64,000 nt of DNA from Lysobacteraceae bacterium NML93-0399 (GCA_002307375.1 NTJI01000001.1:248001-312000); one strand, 5' to 3'; shown: positions 8,909-18,500, numbered from the stretch's first letter. Numbers and translations: made by a program. Notes: generated from the sequence alone by a model not told the origin.

Positions 8909-9307
8909 CTCGGCTCGGTCAGTCATCCCTGACTGACTCGCCGCCGCGGACCATCCATGGTCCGCTCTCCGCAACGCCCGGCCGATCCCTCGCCCGCGAG
9001 CTGGGACTATGCAGCTTCTAAAGCTCATGCGCGCTGCGGTTGGATTCCGCAGACGTACCAAACGCCTCCGAAAAGCGCTGCTGCGTGAGGCGTTTCCGAA
9101 GGCACGAAAGCCGGATACTCACCGCAAGCAGCGGACTGGCGGGTCATGGCTGTGCCGAGCGCGCAATGAATGGCGCGCGCCCGAGTCAGGGCAGGGTGAG
9201 TGGGGACCGCTTGCGCGGCACAGCCGTGCGTCCACACAAACGCCGCGAAGCGGCCCTGACCGAGGGAGAAGCGACCTTGGCCCGGCAGGCCGATGCGTCC
9301 ATCCGAG
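8909..9307 (+). repeat. composite dispersed repeat, copy A
   Basis: Matches, in inverse orientation, the intergenic DNA at 17677-18042. Module 1 (8909-8975, 67 bp) differs from its partner (17976-18042) at only four positions and contains two hairpins: 8918-8937 (8-bp stem) and 8946-8965 (9-bp stem around GGACCATCCATGGTCC). Module 2 (9118-9307) matches 17677-17889 with a ~24-bp indel. The spacer between them (8976-9117) is less alike and holds a further 9-bp-stem inverted repeat at 9060-9068/9087-9095. It fills most of the rplI-dnaB gap. No transposase or terminal repeat is visible. Confidence 0.8.
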
Positions 9308-9342
9308 GCCGGAAAAGAAGCCGGGAAGCCAACAGAGCCCCA

Positions 9343-9372
9343 AACGAAAACGGGCGCCTTTCGGCGCCCGTT
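9343..9372 (-). terminator. rho-independent terminator of rpsF-rpsR-rplI
   Basis: On the minus strand AACGGGCGCC-GAAA-GGCGCCCGTT forms a 10-bp GC-rich stem with a GAAA tetraloop, followed by a T-rich tail (TTTTCGTTT). It begins 23 bp after the rplI stop, so it separates the ribosomal-protein operon from dnaB. Confidence 0.88.
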
Positions 9373-9394
9373 AAGGACAACCCGATCCGATGGA

Positions 9395-9847
9395 TCAGGC
9401 GACCTCGCCTTCGATGATCACCTTGACGGTGGTCTCGGCGTCGGCGTGCAGGTGCACCACGACTTCGAACTCACCGGTGTTGCGGAATGCGCCTTCGCCC
9501 AGCACGACTTCCGACTTGTTGACCGGCGTGACCGCCTTGGTCAGGGCCTCGGCGATTTCGCGCGGGCCGACCGAGCCGTACAGCTTGCCTTCGGTGGAGG
9601 CGTTGGCATAGATCGTCACGCTGGCGTCTTCGAGCTTGGCCAGACGCTGGGTGGCTTCGTCGAGCTGGGCCTGGGCCTTGGCTTCGTACTCGGCGCGGCG
9701 CGCTTCGAACTCGGCGACGTTGGCTTCGGTCGCCGGCACGGCCTTGCCCTGCGGGACCAGGAAGTTGCGGCCGTAGCCCGGCTTGACGTTGACCTTGTCA
9801 CCGAGGTTGCCGAGGTTGGTGACCTTCTGCAGGAGGATCAGTTGCAT
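9395..9847 (-). CDS. rplI: 50S ribosomal protein L9
   Basis: 150 residues, standard length. Starts [19 protein letters not shown] with the L9 signature [13 protein letters not shown], the long connecting helix (roughly residues 45-75) and the C-terminal 23S-binding domain. Binds domain V of 23S rRNA at the base of the L1 stalk. Last gene of the rpsF-rpsR-rplI operon. Confidence 0.98.
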   Translation of the reverse strand: MQLILLQKVTNLGNLGDKVNVKPGYGRNFLVPQGKAVPATEANVAEFEARRAEYEAKAQAQLDEATQRLAKLEDASVTIYANASTEGKLYGSVGPREIAEALTKAVTPVNKSEVVLGEGAFRNTGEFEVVVHLHADAETTVKVIIEGEVA

Positions 9848-9996
9848 GGTGTTGCTCCGTATCCGTTAGCGGCGCGCAAGGCGCCGCAACGTGTGCTGTC
9901 CGAAACGGACGATGGAATGTCGGGGACGGTGTCGCATTCCGCTCGTGGAAAGTCCGGCCATCAAAAGCCGGGCTTTCGCGGAAGGACCCGCGTACC

Positions 9997-10227
9997 TCAG
10001 ACGTTGTGGTTGTCGGTGTACGGAATCAGCGCAAGGTAACGCGCACGCTTGACGGCCGTGGCCAGCTGGCGCTGGTAGCGCGACTTGGTGCCGGTGATGC
10101 GGCTCGGCACGATCTTGCCGTTCTCGGTGAGGTTCTGGCGCAGGGTGTTGAGATCCTTGTAATCGATCTCCTTGACACCCTCGGCGGTGAACTTGCAGAA
10201 CTTGCGGCGGCGGAAGAACTTGGACAT
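9997..10227 (-). CDS. rpsR: 30S ribosomal protein S18
   Basis: 76 residues, beginning [14 protein letters not shown] and containing the S18 core ([26 protein letters not shown], here split by text only). Binds 16S rRNA as a heterodimer with S6 on the 30S platform. Lies 11 bp downstream of rpsF and 149 bp upstream of rplI. Confidence 0.98.
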   Translation of the reverse strand: MSKFFRRRKFCKFTAEGVKEIDYKDLNTLRQNLTENGKIVPSRITGTKSRYQRQLATAVKRARYLALIPYTDNHNV

Positions 10228-10238
10228 GTGCGTAATCC

Positions 10239-10676
10239 TCAGGCGGCTTCGGCGTTGTTGTCGGACTTGTCGGTTTCGGCATCGTTGTTGCCGGTCGACT
10301 CGCCTTCGTCGTCACGGCGACGACGCTCGCCACGCTCGGGCTTGTCGCCCTTCTCGTCCTTGTTCTTCATGATCAGGGACTGCTCGGTGTCAGCCTCGTC
10401 GCGGCGGATCACCAGGTGGCGCAGCACCGCGTCGTTGAAGCGGAACGCTTCGACGAGTTCGTCGAGGCCGGCCTGGCCGACTTCGATGTTAAACATCACG
10501 TAGTGGGCCTTGACGAGGTTGTTGATCGGGTAGGCCAGCTGGCGGCGGCCCCAATCCTCGAGACGGTGGATCTTGCCTTCGGCGCCTTCGATCAGCGACT
10601 TGTAGCGCTCGATCATCGCGGGCACCTGCTCGCTCTGGTCCGGATGGACCAGGAACACGACTTCATAATGACGCAT
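10239..10676 (-). CDS. rpsF: 30S ribosomal protein S6
   Basis: 145 residues. The S6 fold is seen in [18 protein letters not shown] through [11 protein letters not shown], residues 1-~95. The C-terminus (about residues 105-145) is an unusually long charged, Asn/Asp/Glu-rich tail ([16 protein letters not shown] then [15 protein letters not shown]) likely disordered, comparable in position to the glutamylated tail of E. coli S6 but longer. ATG 10676 follows GAAAGGAAACC. Partner of S18 encoded next. Confidence 0.97.
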   Translation of the reverse strand: MRHYEVVFLVHPDQSEQVPAMIERYKSLIEGAEGKIHRLEDWGRRQLAYPINNLVKAHYVMFNIEVGQAGLDELVEAFRFNDAVLRHLVIRRDEADTEQSLIMKNKDEKGDKPERGERRRRDDEGESTGNNDAETDKSDNNAEAA

Positions 10677-10679
10677 GGT

Positions 10680-10715
10680 GGTTTCCTTTCGGGTATCGAC
10701 CGCAATACGATGCGG
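10680..10715 (-). promoter_or_regulatory. rpsF: rpsF leader hairpin and RBS, candidate S6:S18 autoregulatory site
   Basis: The minus-strand leader has a CCGCA-TCGTAT-TGCGG hairpin (10700-10715) directly upstream of the AAAGGAAA Shine-Dalgarno. Many bacteria carry an S6:S18-binding leader with a conserved CCG before rpsF; the position and CCG element fit, but I have not shown the full consensus. Confidence 0.3.
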
Positions 10716-10793
10716 CCCGGATAGCCCCCCGGCACGCGGCATGACCGCACGGTGGGGCAAGGGCCCCGCGGCGCGGGCCGCAGGGAGCCGGGC

Positions 10794-10822
10794 ATTGTCA
10801 CAGAAGCCCAGGGGCCAGGCAA
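10794..10822 (-). promoter_or_regulatory. predicted sigma-70 promoter of rpsF operon
   Basis: On the minus strand TTGCCT (-35, 10817-10822), 17-nt spacer, GACAAT (-10, 10794-10799) preceded by TG, then a GC-rich discriminator (GCCCGGC) as is usual for stringently controlled ribosomal promoters. Predicted transcript starts about 110 nt before the rpsF ATG. Confidence 0.5.
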
Positions 10823-11066
10823 GCTGACGCCGCACAATGCGCCGGGCGCAGGAGTGCGACATTCCGTCGCAGTCTCAAAGTCTGGCGCGACGTGGTGGAA
10901 TAACCACGCCGCGTCGCAAGGTCGCGTGCCATCCAGGGCTTGCCGCCCCACCCCTGCCGACTGTCGTCCGCTTGCCGCGGATCCGAGGAAGCCTGCCTTG
11001 AACGCTCGCCGCCCCCGTCAGACGTACGCGCCCCGCAAGGCGGCGTACGTCCGTGGGCCGCTCGGA
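10823..11066. other. intergenic DNA with a 9-bp-stem hairpin
   Basis: No credible gene. The only feature is a perfect inverted repeat GACGTACGC/GCGTACGTC at 11021-11029/11043-11051 with an inner CC-GCAA-GG mini-stem, placed just after the stop of the minus-strand MFS gene. It has no T-tract, so it is a weak terminator candidate or an mRNA 3'-end stabiliser. Confidence 0.4.
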
Positions 11067-12386
11067 TCAGCGCACCGTTTCGAGCGTCCGGCTGAATGCC
11101 AGTGCGGCCAAGGTCACCACCGCGCCCGAGAGCAGGTAGTAGCCGACGTAGGCCAGACCGAACTCGCTGCACAGCCACAGGGCGACCAGCGGCGCGAAGC
11201 CCGCACCCACCAGCCAGGCGATGTCGGATGTGACCGCCGCGCCGGTATAGCGATAGATGCTTTCGAAGCGCGATGCGATGGCGTTGCTCGCCTGTCCGAG
11301 CGACAGGCCCAGCAGCGCGAACCCGATCACCACATAAGTAGTGCGACCGCCGGTGGTGTCAGCGCCCAGAAGCGGCGCTGCGAAGAAGCTGAAGATCGCG
11401 ATCAGCACCGCGGCGATCGCCAGCTGGCCGCGACGACCAAAGCGGTCGGCGAGGATGCCCGACAGCATGATGCCCAGACCGCCGACGATCGCCCCCAGGA
11501 ACAGGCTGCCCAGGAAATCGGTGGCGGTGTGGTCGGTGAACAGGGTCGCCCAGCTCAGCGGGAAGATCGTCACCAGGTGGAACATCGCGTAGGTGGCGAG
11601 CGGGATCAGCGCGCCGACGAAGACCTGGCGCGGATGCGTGCGCACGGTTTCGATCACACGCCGCGGCTGCAGCTCCTTCTCGTCGAACAGGCGCTTGAAC
11701 TCGGGCGTCACCACCATGCGCAGGCGTGCGAACAAGGCCACGACGTTGAGCGCGAGCGCGACGAAGAACGGGAAGCGCCAGCCCCAGGCCATGAAGTCTT
11801 CCTGGCTCAGAACGCGGGTGAAGATCAGGAACATGCCGCAGGCGAGCATGAAACCGAGCGCTGCGCCCAGCTGCGGCACCATCGCGTACCAGCCGCGGCG
11901 CTCGCGCGGCGCGCTCAGCGACAGCAGCGACGGCAGTCCGTCCCAGGCACCGCCCCAGCCCAGGCCCTGGCCGAAACGGAACACCGCCAGCAGGATCGGC
12001 GCGAGCATGCCGACCTGTGCGTAGCTGGGCAGGAAGGCAATCGCCATCGTCGAGCCGCACAGCAGGAACAGCGCACCGATCAGCTTGGCCGCGCGACTGA
12101 AATTGCGGTCGACCGCCATGAAGATGATCGAGCCGATCGGGCGCGCAATGAAGGCCAGCGAGAACACCGCGAACGACTTGAGCGTCGCATCGACCGGATC
12201 GCTGTCGGGGAAGAACAGGTAGGGAAAGACCAGTACCGCGGCAATGCCGTAGACGAAGAAGTCGAAGAACTCCGATGTGCGCCCCATGACGACCGGAAAC
12301 GCGATCTTGCCTGGAGAGACTTCCAGGTCGTCGGTCTCCGGCGCATCTTCGAGGCCGGTGGTGGCTTGCTGTGCGGTTTCGCTCAT
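11067..12386 (-). CDS. MFS transporter (metabolite:H+ symporter type)
   Basis: 439 residues with ~12 hydrophobic segments. The N-terminal segment SEFFDFFVYGIAAVLVFP and the loop PIGSIIFMAVDRNFSRAAK resemble the ProP/KgtP (metabolite:H+ symporter) branch, and ILADRFGRRGQLA is the MFS loop 8-9 motif. The start MSETAQQ at 12386 follows GGAGAG. Substrate unknown. It is divergent from cyoA across 178 bp, so both may share regulatory DNA. A functional link to the oxidase is a neighbourhood inference only. Confidence 0.85.
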   Translation of the reverse strand: MSETAQQATTGLEDAPETDDLEVSPGKIAFPVVMGRTSEFFDFFVYGIAAVLVFPYLFFPDSDPVDATLKSFAVFSLAFIARPIGSIIFMAVDRNFSRAAKLIGALFLLCGSTMAIAFLPSYAQVGMLAPILLAVFRFGQGLGWGGAWDGLPSLLSLSAPRERRGWYAMVPQLGAALGFMLACGMFLIFTRVLSQEDFMAWGWRFPFFVALALNVVALFARLRMVVTPEFKRLFDEKELQPRRVIETVRTHPRQVFVGALIPLATYAMFHLVTIFPLSWATLFTDHTATDFLGSLFLGAIVGGLGIMLSGILADRFGRRGQLAIAAVLIAIFSFFAAPLLGADTTGGRTTYVVIGFALLGLSLGQASNAIASRFESIYRYTGAAVTSDIAWLVGAGFAPLVALWLCSEFGLAYVGYYLLSGAVVTLAALAFSRTLETVR

Positions 12387-12564
12387 CTGCGCGCTCTCTC
12401 CGGTCGTTATGGGGGATAATGCACCGCATTGTGAACCCGAAACGGGCCCGCCAAGCAAGATGCGAAGCAGCAAGGCCCGGCGCCCCACCACTGCCTCACG
12501 CTAACGTCCGCACCGTGGCGTTTCCGTCAAACCGTTTTCTTTTCCGCTGTCGTCGATCTCCTCA

Positions 12565-13764
12565 ATGAAATCCATTCTTCGAGTCTCCGCGCTGCTGCTG
12601 GCAGCCACGCTGCTGTCGGGCTGCGACTGGGTCGTCATGTCTCCGGCCGGCGACATCGCCGTGCAGCAGCGCGACCTGATCGTGCTGTCCACGGTCCTGA
12701 TGCTGCTGATCATCGTGCCGGTGATCTTCCTGACGTTCTTCTTCGCCTGGAAGTATCGCGAGTCGAACCGGGACGCCGAGTACGCACCCGACTGGCACCA
12801 CTCCACCCGCCTGGAGGTCGTGATCTGGTCGGCGCCGCTGGCGATCATCCTCGTGCTGGGCACGGTGACGTGGATCGCGACCCACAAGCTCGACCCGTAT
12901 CGGCCGCTCGACCGAATCGACGCCAGCACGCCGATCGCCGAAGGCGTGGAGCCGCTGGTGGTCGAAGTGGTCGCGATCGACTGGAAGTGGCTGTTCTTCT
13001 ATCCCGAGCAGGGCATCGCGACGGTCAACGAACTGGCCGCGCCGGTGGACCGGCCGATCCAGTTCAAGCTCACGTCCTCGTCGATCATGAACTCGTTCTT
13101 CGTGCCGGCGCTGGCCGGCCAGATCTACGCGATGCCCGGCATGCAGACCATGCTGCATGCGGTGATCAACGAGGAAGGTCAGTACAAAGGCTTCTCGGGC
13201 AATTTCAGCGGCGACGGCTTCTCGCACATGCGCTTCGACTTCCTGGGCATGAGCGAATCGGACTTCGACGCCTGGGTGGCCAAGGTCCAGGCCGACCCCA
13301 CCCGTCTGGGCCGCGAGGAATACCTGGTGCTCGAGCGTCCGTCGGAGCGTGAGCCGGTGCGCTACTTCGGCGACGTCGACCCGGCGCTGTTCGAGGCGAT
13401 CGTCAACATGTGCGTCGCGCCCGGCTCGATGTGCGTGCACGAGATGACGCACATCGATCGCAGCGGCGGCGGTGGCGTCGACAGCCGCGAGAACTACGCG
13501 CGTCTGCGCTACGACAACCGCCATGCCGACGATCCGGTCGCCGCGCCCGCTGCGACCTTCCCCGAGGCCGGCCGCGAGGCCCGTGGCGACGAGCCGCAGG
13601 GTCACCAGCCGCGCGCCGTGTCCCCGGAAGAGCCGACGCCGCAGCCCACGCCGTCCAACGAAGACGACGACGAAGGCATCAAGCCGATTCCGCCGGGCCA
13701 GGCACCGCGCCCCGAAGGCGCGCCCGGCAAGCCGGACGACGACAGCGGCCCCGCCGGCCGCTGA
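12565..13764 (+). CDS. cyoA: heme-copper ubiquinol oxidase subunit II (CyoA)
   Basis: 399 residues. Lipoprotein signal with lipobox (LLSGC), two TM helices (~residues 40-65 and 85-110), then the cupredoxin domain. The region that holds CuA in cytochrome c oxidases reads GNFSGDGFSHM: both Cys ligands are replaced, so this subunit takes electrons from quinol, not cytochrome c. The C-terminus (about residues 300-399) is a long Pro/Asp/Glu-rich low-complexity tail (EEPTPQPTPSNEDDDEG), longer than in E. coli CyoA. No strong Shine-Dalgarno is seen before ATG 12565. First gene of cyoABCD-SURF1. Confidence 0.95.
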   Translation: MKSILRVSALLLAATLLSGCDWVVMSPAGDIAVQQRDLIVLSTVLMLLIIVPVIFLTFFFAWKYRESNRDAEYAPDWHHSTRLEVVIWSAPLAIILVLGTVTWIATHKLDPYRPLDRIDASTPIAEGVEPLVVEVVAIDWKWLFFYPEQGIATVNELAAPVDRPIQFKLTSSSIMNSFFVPALAGQIYAMPGMQTMLHAVINEEGQYKGFSGNFSGDGFSHMRFDFLGMSESDFDAWVAKVQADPTRLGREEYLVLERPSEREPVRYFGDVDPALFEAIVNMCVAPGSMCVHEMTHIDRSGGGGVDSRENYARLRYDNRHADDPVAAPAATFPEAGREARGDEPQGHQPRAVSPEEPTPQPTPSNEDDDEGIKPIPPGQAPRPEGAPGKPDDDSGPAGR

Positions 13765-13809
13765 TCGTCCGCACCGCATCCAAGCAATCCAGTACCAGGC
13801 AGGAACTCC

Positions 13810-15822
13810 ATGTCCGCACCCCAGGACCAAATCACTTCACCGTGGATCGGGCGGTTGTCGCTCGATGCACTGCCCTTCCTCCATGACCCGGTCGTCGGCG
13901 TCACCTTCATCGGTGTCGTGCTGGGTGGCATCGCCCTGCTCTTCCTGCTGACCAAGTACCGCCTCTGGGGGTACTTGTGGAAGGAGTGGTTCACCAGCAT
14001 CGACCACAAGAAGATCGGCATCATGTACTGCGTGCTGGCGATCGTGATGCTGCTGCGCGGCTTCGCCGACGCGGTGCTGATGCGCGCGCACCAGGCCATG
14101 GCCTCCAGCGGTGGCGAAGGCTTCCTGCCCCCGCACCACTACGATCAGATCTTCACCGCCCACGGCGTGATCATGATCTTCTTCGTGGCCATGCCCCTGG
14201 TGACGGGCCTGATGAACTACGTCGTGCCGCTGCAGATCGGCGCCCGTGACGTGGCGTTCCCGTTCCTCAACAACTTCAGCTTCTGGATGACCGCCGGCGG
14301 CGCCGCGCTGATCATGCTGTCGCTTTTCCTCGGCGAGTTCGCGCGCACCGGCTGGCTGGCGTATCCGCCGCTGTCGGGCGCCGACTACAGTCCGGGCACA
14401 GGCATGGACTACTACCTGTGGGCGCTACAGGTGGCGGGCGTCGGTACAACGCTATCGGGCATCAACCTGATCGTGACCATCGTCAAGATGCGCGCGCCGG
14501 GCATGAAGCTGATGCGCATGCCGATCTTCACCTGGACCTCGCTCTGCACCAACATCCTGATCGTCGCCTCGTTCCCGATCCTGACGGCGACGCTGGCGCT
14601 GCTCACTATGGACCGTTACGTGGGCACCAACTTCTTCACGAACGATCTCGGTGGCAATCCGATGATGTACGTGAACCTGATCTGGATCTGGGGTCACCCG
14701 GAGGTCTACATCCTGGTGCTGCCGGCGTTCGGCATCTTCTCTGAAGTGGTGGCCACCTACTGCGGCAAGCGCCTGTTCGGCTACACCTCGATGGTCTACG
14801 CCACCGCGGTGATCACGATCCTGTCGTACCTGGTGTGGCTGCACCACTTCTTCACGATGGGCTCGGGCGCGAGCGTCAATGCGTTCTTCGGCATCACGAC
14901 GATGATCATTTCGATCCCGACGGGCGCGAAGATCTTCAATTGGCTCTTCACCATGTACAAGGGCCGCATCCGCTTCGAAGTGCCGATGCTGTGGACGATC
15001 GGCTTCATGTTCACCTTCGTCATCGGTGGCATGACCGGCGTGCTGCTCGCCGTTCCGCCGGCCGACTTCGTGCTGCACAACTCGCTGTTCCTCGTCGCGC
15101 ACTTCCACAACGTGATCATCGGCGGCGTGCTGTTCGGCCTGTTCGCCGGCATCGTCTACTGGTTCCCGAAGGCGTTCGGCTTCAAGCTCGACGAGTTCTG
15201 GGGCAAGGTCTCGTTCTGGTGCTGGCTGGTCGGTTTCTGGCTGGCGTTCACCCCGCTCTACATCATGGGCCTGATGGGCGTGACCCGTCGTCTGAGCCAG
15301 TTCGAGGACACCTCGCTGTCGGTGTTCCTGATCGTGGCGGCGATCGGCGCGGCGCTGGTCGCGGCCGGCATCGGCGCGTTCCTGCTGTCGATCGCGGTCG
15401 CGGTCAAGAACCGCAAGAAGCTCGTCGACACCACGGGCGATCCGTGGAACGGCCGCACGCTGGAATGGGCGACCTCCTCGCCGCCGCCGAACTACAACTT
15501 CGCGTTCACCCCGGTCGTCCATGAGATCGACGCCTGGAACGACATGAAGAAGCACGGCTACAAGCGGCCGACCACGGGCTTCACCTCGATCCACATGCCC
15601 AAGAACACCGGCGCGGGCGTGGTGCTGTCGGCGATCAGCACGGTGGTGGCCTTCGGCCTGATCTGGCACATCTGGTGGCTGGCCGGTCTGTCGTTCGTGG
15701 CGCTCGTCGTCGCGTCGATCTGGCACACCTTCAATTACGACCGCGACTACCACATCCCGGCCGACGAAGTGAAAACGACCGAGGACGCACGCACCCGCGC
15801 CCTCGCACAGCAGGCACTCTGA
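13810..15822 (+). CDS. cyoB: ubiquinol oxidase subunit I (CyoB)
   Basis: 670 residues, the catalytic subunit. Heme and copper ligands are visible: His in [11 protein letters not shown] (low-spin heme), [15 protein letters not shown] (CuB His plus the cross-linked Tyr), LHHFFTMG (two CuB His) and HFHNVIIGG (high- and low-spin heme His). Reduces O2 to water and pumps protons across the inner membrane. The gene is 45 bp after cyoA and 3 bp before cyoC. Confidence 0.97.
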   Translation: MSAPQDQITSPWIGRLSLDALPFLHDPVVGVTFIGVVLGGIALLFLLTKYRLWGYLWKEWFTSIDHKKIGIMYCVLAIVMLLRGFADAVLMRAHQAMASSGGEGFLPPHHYDQIFTAHGVIMIFFVAMPLVTGLMNYVVPLQIGARDVAFPFLNNFSFWMTAGGAALIMLSLFLGEFARTGWLAYPPLSGADYSPGTGMDYYLWALQVAGVGTTLSGINLIVTIVKMRAPGMKLMRMPIFTWTSLCTNILIVASFPILTATLALLTMDRYVGTNFFTNDLGGNPMMYVNLIWIWGHPEVYILVLPAFGIFSEVVATYCGKRLFGYTSMVYATAVITILSYLVWLHHFFTMGSGASVNAFFGITTMIISIPTGAKIFNWLFTMYKGRIRFEVPMLWTIGFMFTFVIGGMTGVLLAVPPADFVLHNSLFLVAHFHNVIIGGVLFGLFAGIVYWFPKAFGFKLDEFWGKVSFWCWLVGFWLAFTPLYIMGLMGVTRRLSQFEDTSLSVFLIVAAIGAALVAAGIGAFLLSIAVAVKNRKKLVDTTGDPWNGRTLEWATSSPPPNYNFAFTPVVHEIDAWNDMKKHGYKRPTTGFTSIHMPKNTGAGVVLSAISTVVAFGLIWHIWWLAGLSFVALVVASIWHTFNYDRDYHIPADEVKTTEDARTRALAQQAL

Positions 15823-15825
15823 ACC

Positions 15826-16476
15826 ATGGCACATCCGATCCAATCCACCGGCGATGTCACCGAGCGCGTGTACCACGTGATCGAGGACCCGCACGCCCAC
15901 GACGGGCACGAGCACCATCCTGAAACCGGCACCAATCTCGGTTTCTGGATGTACCTGATGAGCGACTGCCTCATCTTCGCCATCCTGTTCGCCGTCCACG
16001 CGGTGCTCGGTCGCAATTACGCGGCCGGCCCGTCGCCGGCCGACCTGTTCGACCTGAAGCTGATCCTGGTCGCGACGTTCATGCTGCTGTTCTCGTCGAT
16101 CACCTACGGGTTTGCGATGCTGAACTCGTACAAGAACAACGTTCGCGGCACGATCGGCTGGCTGCTGGTCACGGGCCTGTTCGGCCTGGCGTTCCTCGGC
16201 ATCGAGATCTACGAGTTCCACCACCTGGCCCATCTGGGTGCGACGCCGCAGCGCAGCGCGTTCCTGTCGTCGTTCTTCACCCTGGTCGGTACCCACGGCC
16301 TGCACGTGACGTTCGGCCTGATCTGGCTGGTGACGCTGGTGTTCCAGCTGAAGAAGCACGGCCTCAACGCCGCCAACAACCGCCGCCTGATGTGCCTGTC
16401 GATGTTCTGGCACTTCCTGGACGTCATCTGGATCGGCGTCTTCTCGTACGTGTATCTGATGGGAGTCGTGGGATGA
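15826..16476 (+). CDS. cyoC: ubiquinol oxidase subunit III (CyoC)
   Basis: 216 residues with five TM helices; a His-rich N-terminal stretch ([15 protein letters not shown]) precedes TM1. The subunit III features [12 protein letters not shown] and [14 protein letters not shown] are present. Structural subunit thought to stabilise subunit I and proton entry. Ends in an ATGA overlap with cyoD. Confidence 0.96.
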   Translation: MAHPIQSTGDVTERVYHVIEDPHAHDGHEHHPETGTNLGFWMYLMSDCLIFAILFAVHAVLGRNYAAGPSPADLFDLKLILVATFMLLFSSITYGFAMLNSYKNNVRGTIGWLLVTGLFGLAFLGIEIYEFHHLAHLGATPQRSAFLSSFFTLVGTHGLHVTFGLIWLVTLVFQLKKHGLNAANNRRLMCLSMFWHFLDVIWIGVFSYVYLMGVVG

Positions 16477-16862
16477 GCACCGAGGTCAACAAGCACGCCC
16501 ACCCCGCCCACGAGTCGGCGCACGATGCGCACGGCCACGGCAGCATGCGCGACTACGTGATCGGCTTCGTGCTGTCGGTCATCCTCACCGTGATTCCGTT
16601 CTGGCTGGTCATGGGCGATGTGCTCGAGAGCCGTGTCTGGACGGTCGCGCTGATCATGATCTTCGGCGCCATCCAGATCGTCGTGCACATGGTGTACTTC
16701 CTGCACATGAACAGGAAATCGGAAGGCGGCTGGATTCTGATGTCGCTGCTGTTCACCGGCATCATCATCGTTATCGCGCTGGTGGGGTCGCTGTGGGTCA
16801 TGCACCACCTGGAAAGCAACATGATGCCGATGTCGCCCGAGGAGATGCGCGTCGCTCCGTGA
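16473..16862 (+). CDS. cyoD: ubiquinol oxidase subunit IV (CyoD)
   Basis: 129 residues, three TM helices, His-rich N-terminus ([16 protein letters not shown]) followed by [20 protein letters not shown] and the family segment [13 protein letters not shown] 16473 overlaps the cyoC stop, which decides the start. Assists CuB insertion/assembly of CyoB in the E. coli enzyme (family knowledge). Confidence 0.95.
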   Translation: MSTEVNKHAHPAHESAHDAHGHGSMRDYVIGFVLSVILTVIPFWLVMGDVLESRVWTVALIMIFGAIQIVVHMVYFLHMNRKSEGGWILMSLLFTGIIIVIALVGSLWVMHHLESNMMPMSPEEMRVAP

Positions 16863-17614
16863 CGCGTCCGGTCTTGAGCGACACCGCACGTCCCGCTGCA
16901 CGCCCGGTCATCCGCTGGGTGTTGCTGGCCTTCTTGCTGATCGCCGCCGGGGGCTTCGTCGCCCTCGGCGTCTGGCAGGTGGACCGGCTGCAGTGGAAGC
17001 GTGACCTGATCGCACGCATCGATGCACGCGTGCACGCGACGCCGGCTCCAATGCCGGCGTCGTCGTCCTGGAGCGGCGTCAATGCCGCCGACGACGAATA
17101 CCGCCGCGTCACCGCGGACGGACGATTCCTGCACTCGCAGGAAGTGGCGGTCTACGCCTCCACCGAACGCGGCCCCGGCTACTGGATCTTCACCCCGCTC
17201 GTCACCGCCGACGGCGCGGTGTGGATCAACCGCGGGTTTGTCGACAACGCGCATCGCGCGCGCGACAGCCGCGCCCGGCATGACGAGGACGAGGTGATTT
17301 CGGTGACCGGCCTGCTGCGCCTGCCCGAACGCGCCGGCCTCTTCCTGCGCGACAACGTGCCCGCTGAAGACCGCTGGTACACGCGCGCACCCGACGAGTT
17401 CACCGCCGCGCGCGAAGTGCCTGCGCCGGTCGCGCCGTTCTTCGTGGATGCGCAGAACCGCATCGACACCGGCAACTGGCCGGTCGCGGGCATGACGATG
17501 CTGCAATTCCGCGACAACCACCTCAGCTATGCGCTGACCTGGTTCGGCATGGCGCTGCTGGCACTGCTGGCGACCGGGTTCGTGGTGCGCAGCGAGTTCC
17601 GCCGCAAGCGCTGA
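16859..17614 (+). CDS. SURF1 family oxidase assembly protein
   Basis: 251 residues from a GTG start at 16859 that overlaps the cyoD stop (GTGA); GAGGAG lies about 12 nt upstream. The SURF1 layout is clear: N-terminal TM (WVLLAFLLIAAGGFVALGVWQVDRLQWK), a periplasmic domain with PGYWIFTPL and WINRGFVD, and a C-terminal TM ending in SYALTWFGMALLALLATGFVV. SURF1 proteins help insert heme a into aa3-type oxidases; its coupling here to quinol oxidase genes suggests the Cyo enzyme may be its client. Fifth gene of the operon. Confidence 0.92.
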   Translation: MTRPVLSDTARPAARPVIRWVLLAFLLIAAGGFVALGVWQVDRLQWKRDLIARIDARVHATPAPMPASSSWSGVNAADDEYRRVTADGRFLHSQEVAVYASTERGPGYWIFTPLVTADGAVWINRGFVDNAHRARDSRARHDEDEVISVTGLLRLPERAGLFLRDNVPAEDRWYTRAPDEFTAAREVPAPVAPFFVDAQNRIDTGNWPVAGMTMLQFRDNHLSYALTWFGMALLALLATGFVVRSEFRRKR

Positions 17615-17676
17615 GTGTTTGCTTCTTCGCGAGCAACCTCTTCGAGACGTTAGGCTCTCGGTACTCAAGCAGGCTC

Positions 17677-18042
17677 ACTCCGGATAGGCATCGGCCTGTC
17701 GCCCGGAAGCCGCTTTCCCCTCGGTCAAGGCCGCTTCGCGGTCCGGCCCGGCGCAGCGCGCCGCGCGTTCGTCTGGACGCGCGGCAGTGCCGCGCAAGCC
17801 ATCCCCACTCACCCTGCCTTGACTCGGGCGCGCGCCATCCATGACGCACTCGGCGCGGCCACCGGCCACCGGTCCGCTGCGGCGAGCTTCCAGCGGTTGC
17901 GTTCGGATAGCGAAAGTCCCGTCTGCGAGAAAGAAGTCGCGATCTCATGGTCACAGCGCGTTGCGCCGACGGGGGGTTGCGGAGAGCGGACCATGGATGG
18001 TCCGCGGCGGCGAGTCAGGCATGGATGCCTGACCGAGCTGAG
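17677..18042 (-). repeat. composite dispersed repeat, copy B
   Basis: Inverse-oriented partner of 8909-9307, occupying most of the 550-bp gap between SURF1 and the HesB gene. Module 1 is 17976-18042 with hairpins at 17986-18005 (9-bp stem) and 18014-18033 (9-bp stem GTCAGGCAT/ATGCCTGAC). Module 2 is 17677-17889. The hairpin at 18014-18033 differs from copy A by a T-A to G-C swap that preserves pairing. The rest of the gap (17615-17676, 18043-18164) holds nothing I recognise. Confidence 0.8.
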
Positions 18043-18164
18043 GCGCAACCCCCGGCCGGCGCAACGCGCTTTGCCGAAGTCGCTCACTCCCACGCTGCAA
18101 GCCGCGGTCGACGCTCGCTACAACTTGGCCATCACGTTCATGGCTGCCCTCTTGGGCGGACGGC

Positions 18165-18500
18165 TTACTTGGTGGGATCGGTCGTAAAACTTTCGCCGCA
18201 GCCGCAGGCTGCAGCGGCATTCGGGTTGCGGAACACGAATTCCTGGTTCAGGCCCTTCTGCGCGAAGTCGATCTCGGTGCCGTCGACGATCGGCTGACTC
18301 TGCGCGTCGACGTAGATCCGCACGCCGTCCTGCTCGCTGATCGCATCGCCCGGCTGTTCCTCGCGCGCGATGTCGACGACGTAGCCCCAGCCCGAGCATC
18401 CGGTGCGGGTGACGCCGAAGCGCAGACCCAGCGCATCGGGGCTGGCGGCAAGGAAGCGGCGGGCGCGTTCGAGGGCGGCGGGGGCAAGTGCGATGGCCAT
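18165..18500 (-). CDS. HesB/IscA family iron-sulfur cluster assembly protein
   Basis: 111 residues. The A-type carrier cysteines are present: [13 protein letters not shown] near residue 35 and the C-terminal CGCGESF pair. Such proteins receive Fe-S clusters from the IscU scaffold and deliver them to apoproteins. Whether it is IscA, ErpA or another paralogue cannot be decided here; no isc genes are adjacent. It is divergent from asnS with ~100 bp between starts. Confidence 0.85.
   Translation of the reverse strand: MAIALAPAALERARRFLAASPDALGLRFGVTRTGCSGWGYVVDIAREEQPGDAISEQDGVRIYVDAQSQPIVDGTEIDFAQKGLNQEFVFRNPNAAAACGCGESFTTDPTK

Noticed and set aside
10752-12419. 555-codon plus-strand frame over the MFS gene
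   Set aside because: Antisense shadow of a transporter with clear TM pattern on the minus strand.
14452-16413. 653-codon open frame antisense to cyoB/cyoC
   Set aside because: Charged, Glu/Arg/His-rich shadow with no motif; the opposite strand encodes complete oxidase subunits.
17675-17869. Small protein gene in the repeat (and its counterpart at 9040-9417)
   Set aside because: Only two copies, no RBS, and the frame in copy A runs into the rplI terminator; kept as a finding but not annotated as CDS.
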